This document shows, one piece after another, positions 63,558 through 64,000 of a stretch of DNA of 64,000 nt. Each line of letters starts with the position of its first letter. The stretch's first letter is position 1. The notes below the pieces were generated by a model that worked only from the letters and a program-made list of their open reading frames with translations, made no database searches and was not told where the DNA came from. The stretch spans positions 2,625,001 through 2,689,000 of the forward strand of contig NZ_CP010311.1 in assembly GCF_000827125.1 (NCBI RefSeq). The letters are read 5' to 3'. Made by a program: the position numbers and the translations under genes. The stretch comes from Geoalkalibacter subterraneus. Lineage in GTDB: Bacteria > Desulfobacterota > Desulfuromonadia > Desulfuromonadales > Geoalkalibacteraceae.

Positions 63558-64000
63558 TTACTTGGAGTAGAGCTCGACGATCAGCTTCTCTTGGAAAGCA
63601 GGAGTCGTCAACTCTTCACGTACCGGCAAGGACTTCAGGCTGCCTTTGAAAGCAGGCCGGTCGAGTTCGAGCCAGGAAGGAACGCCGCGACGCATGACCC
63701 CGTCAAGAGCTTCATTGACACGGGCGACTTCGCGGCTCTTCTCTCGCAGTTCGATCACGTCACCGGGGCGAACCAGGAAAGAAGGAATATTGACCTTGCG
63801 GCCATTGACCTTGAAGTGGTTGTGTCGAACAAGCTGACGGGCCTCCTTGCGTGAGGTTGCAAAGCCCAGACGGTACACAATACTGTCAAGACGCCGCTCA
63901 AGGAGGATCAACAGGTTTTCACCGGTTACGCCCTTCATGCGGTCGGCACGCTTGAAATAGGCACGGAACTGCCCCTCAAGAAGACCGTAGGTCCGCTTCA
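63558..64000 (-). CDS. rpsD: Ribosomal protein S4, C-terminal part (cut by window edge)
   Basis: Small-subunit ribosomal protein. The frame runs to the window edge, and visible residues include [20 protein letters not shown], then [19 protein letters not shown], and the S4 RNA-binding fold [20 protein letters not shown]. The protein ends KLIVELYSK at 63558. The N-terminal zinc-knuckle region lies outside the window. Confidence 0.96.
   Translation of the reverse strand, partial: KRTYGLLEGQFRAYFKRADRMKGVTGENLLILLERRLDSIVYRLGFATSRKEARQLVRHNHFKVNGRKVNIPSFLVRPGDVIELREKSREVARVNEALDGVMRRGVPSWLELDRPAFKGSLKSLPVREELTTPAFQEKLIVELYSK

Overview
The window looks like a chromosomal segment of a Gram-negative anaerobe of the Desulfuromonadales (Geobacter/Desulfuromonas relatives, Desulfobacterota). 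The evidence is the combination of outer-membrane genes (lptD, a full Mla lipid-transport set) with RNase Y, a diadenylate cyclase operon, citramalate synthase, a DUF4212/sodium-solute symporter pair and a menaquinone-type methyltransferase. This is inferred from gene content; no 16S gene is present. Most of the window is housekeeping DNA transcribed leftwards (minus strand). Only 9.6-12.8 kb and 13.7-18.6 kb, plus one transposase gene, read rightwards.

Layout. 0-4.7 kb: tyrS (cut by the left edge), ymdB, rny, 5-formyl-THF cyclo-ligase, a probable 6S RNA locus, zapA and a zapB-like gene. 4.8-7.2 kb: a REP-like palindrome and an IS4-type transposase gene inserted between the zap genes and ftsY. 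7.3-9.3 kb: ftsY, a nested-palindrome MITE-like element and a roadblock gene. 9.6-12.8 kb: a large AsmA-like protein. 12.9-18.6 kb: menG, a Nudix gene, then a transporter cassette (DUF4212, SSS symporter, small membrane protein, and a cNMP/CBS/DUF294 signalling protein behind its own promoter and a leader terminator). 18.6-23.5 kb: a candidate small RNA, a CYTH protein, a cNMP-binding protein and mlaC-A-D-F-E, with a second palindromic element between mlaF and mlaE. 23.6-27.5 kb: a Lon-like protease, the wreck of a 2-oxoacid dehydrogenase operon, and an unlisted 51-residue zinc ribbon gene.

27.6-43.7 kb is a tightly packed series: comEA-like, cimA, lysC, lpdA, tsaE, CBS protein, nnr, acpS, pdxJ, glmM, cdaR, cdaA, folP, ftsH, tilS. 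Many stop and start codons overlap, so translational coupling is likely. Two CAU tRNAs (elongator Met and initiator fMet) follow, then a SPOR-domain gene, argS, a 59-residue Cys-rich gene, ftsB, a second comEA-like gene, lptD, folC and accD.

51.9-61.9 kb carries a complete tryptophan pathway in the order trpE-G-D-C-B2-F-B-(DEAD helicase)-(SRPBCC)-trpA, with two trpB paralogues and a sigma70-type promoter before trpE. The right edge is the end of the ribosomal alpha operon (rpsD cut by the edge, rpoA, rplQ) closed by a strong terminator.

The most unusual items are the twice-deleted dehydrogenase remnant at 26.0-27.0 kb, two long palindromic elements (8.8 and 22.6 kb), a structured candidate sRNA at 18.6-18.8 kb, and the promoter-terminator leader of the DUF294 gene. 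I did not find a CRISPR array, a prophage or a recognisable defence system.
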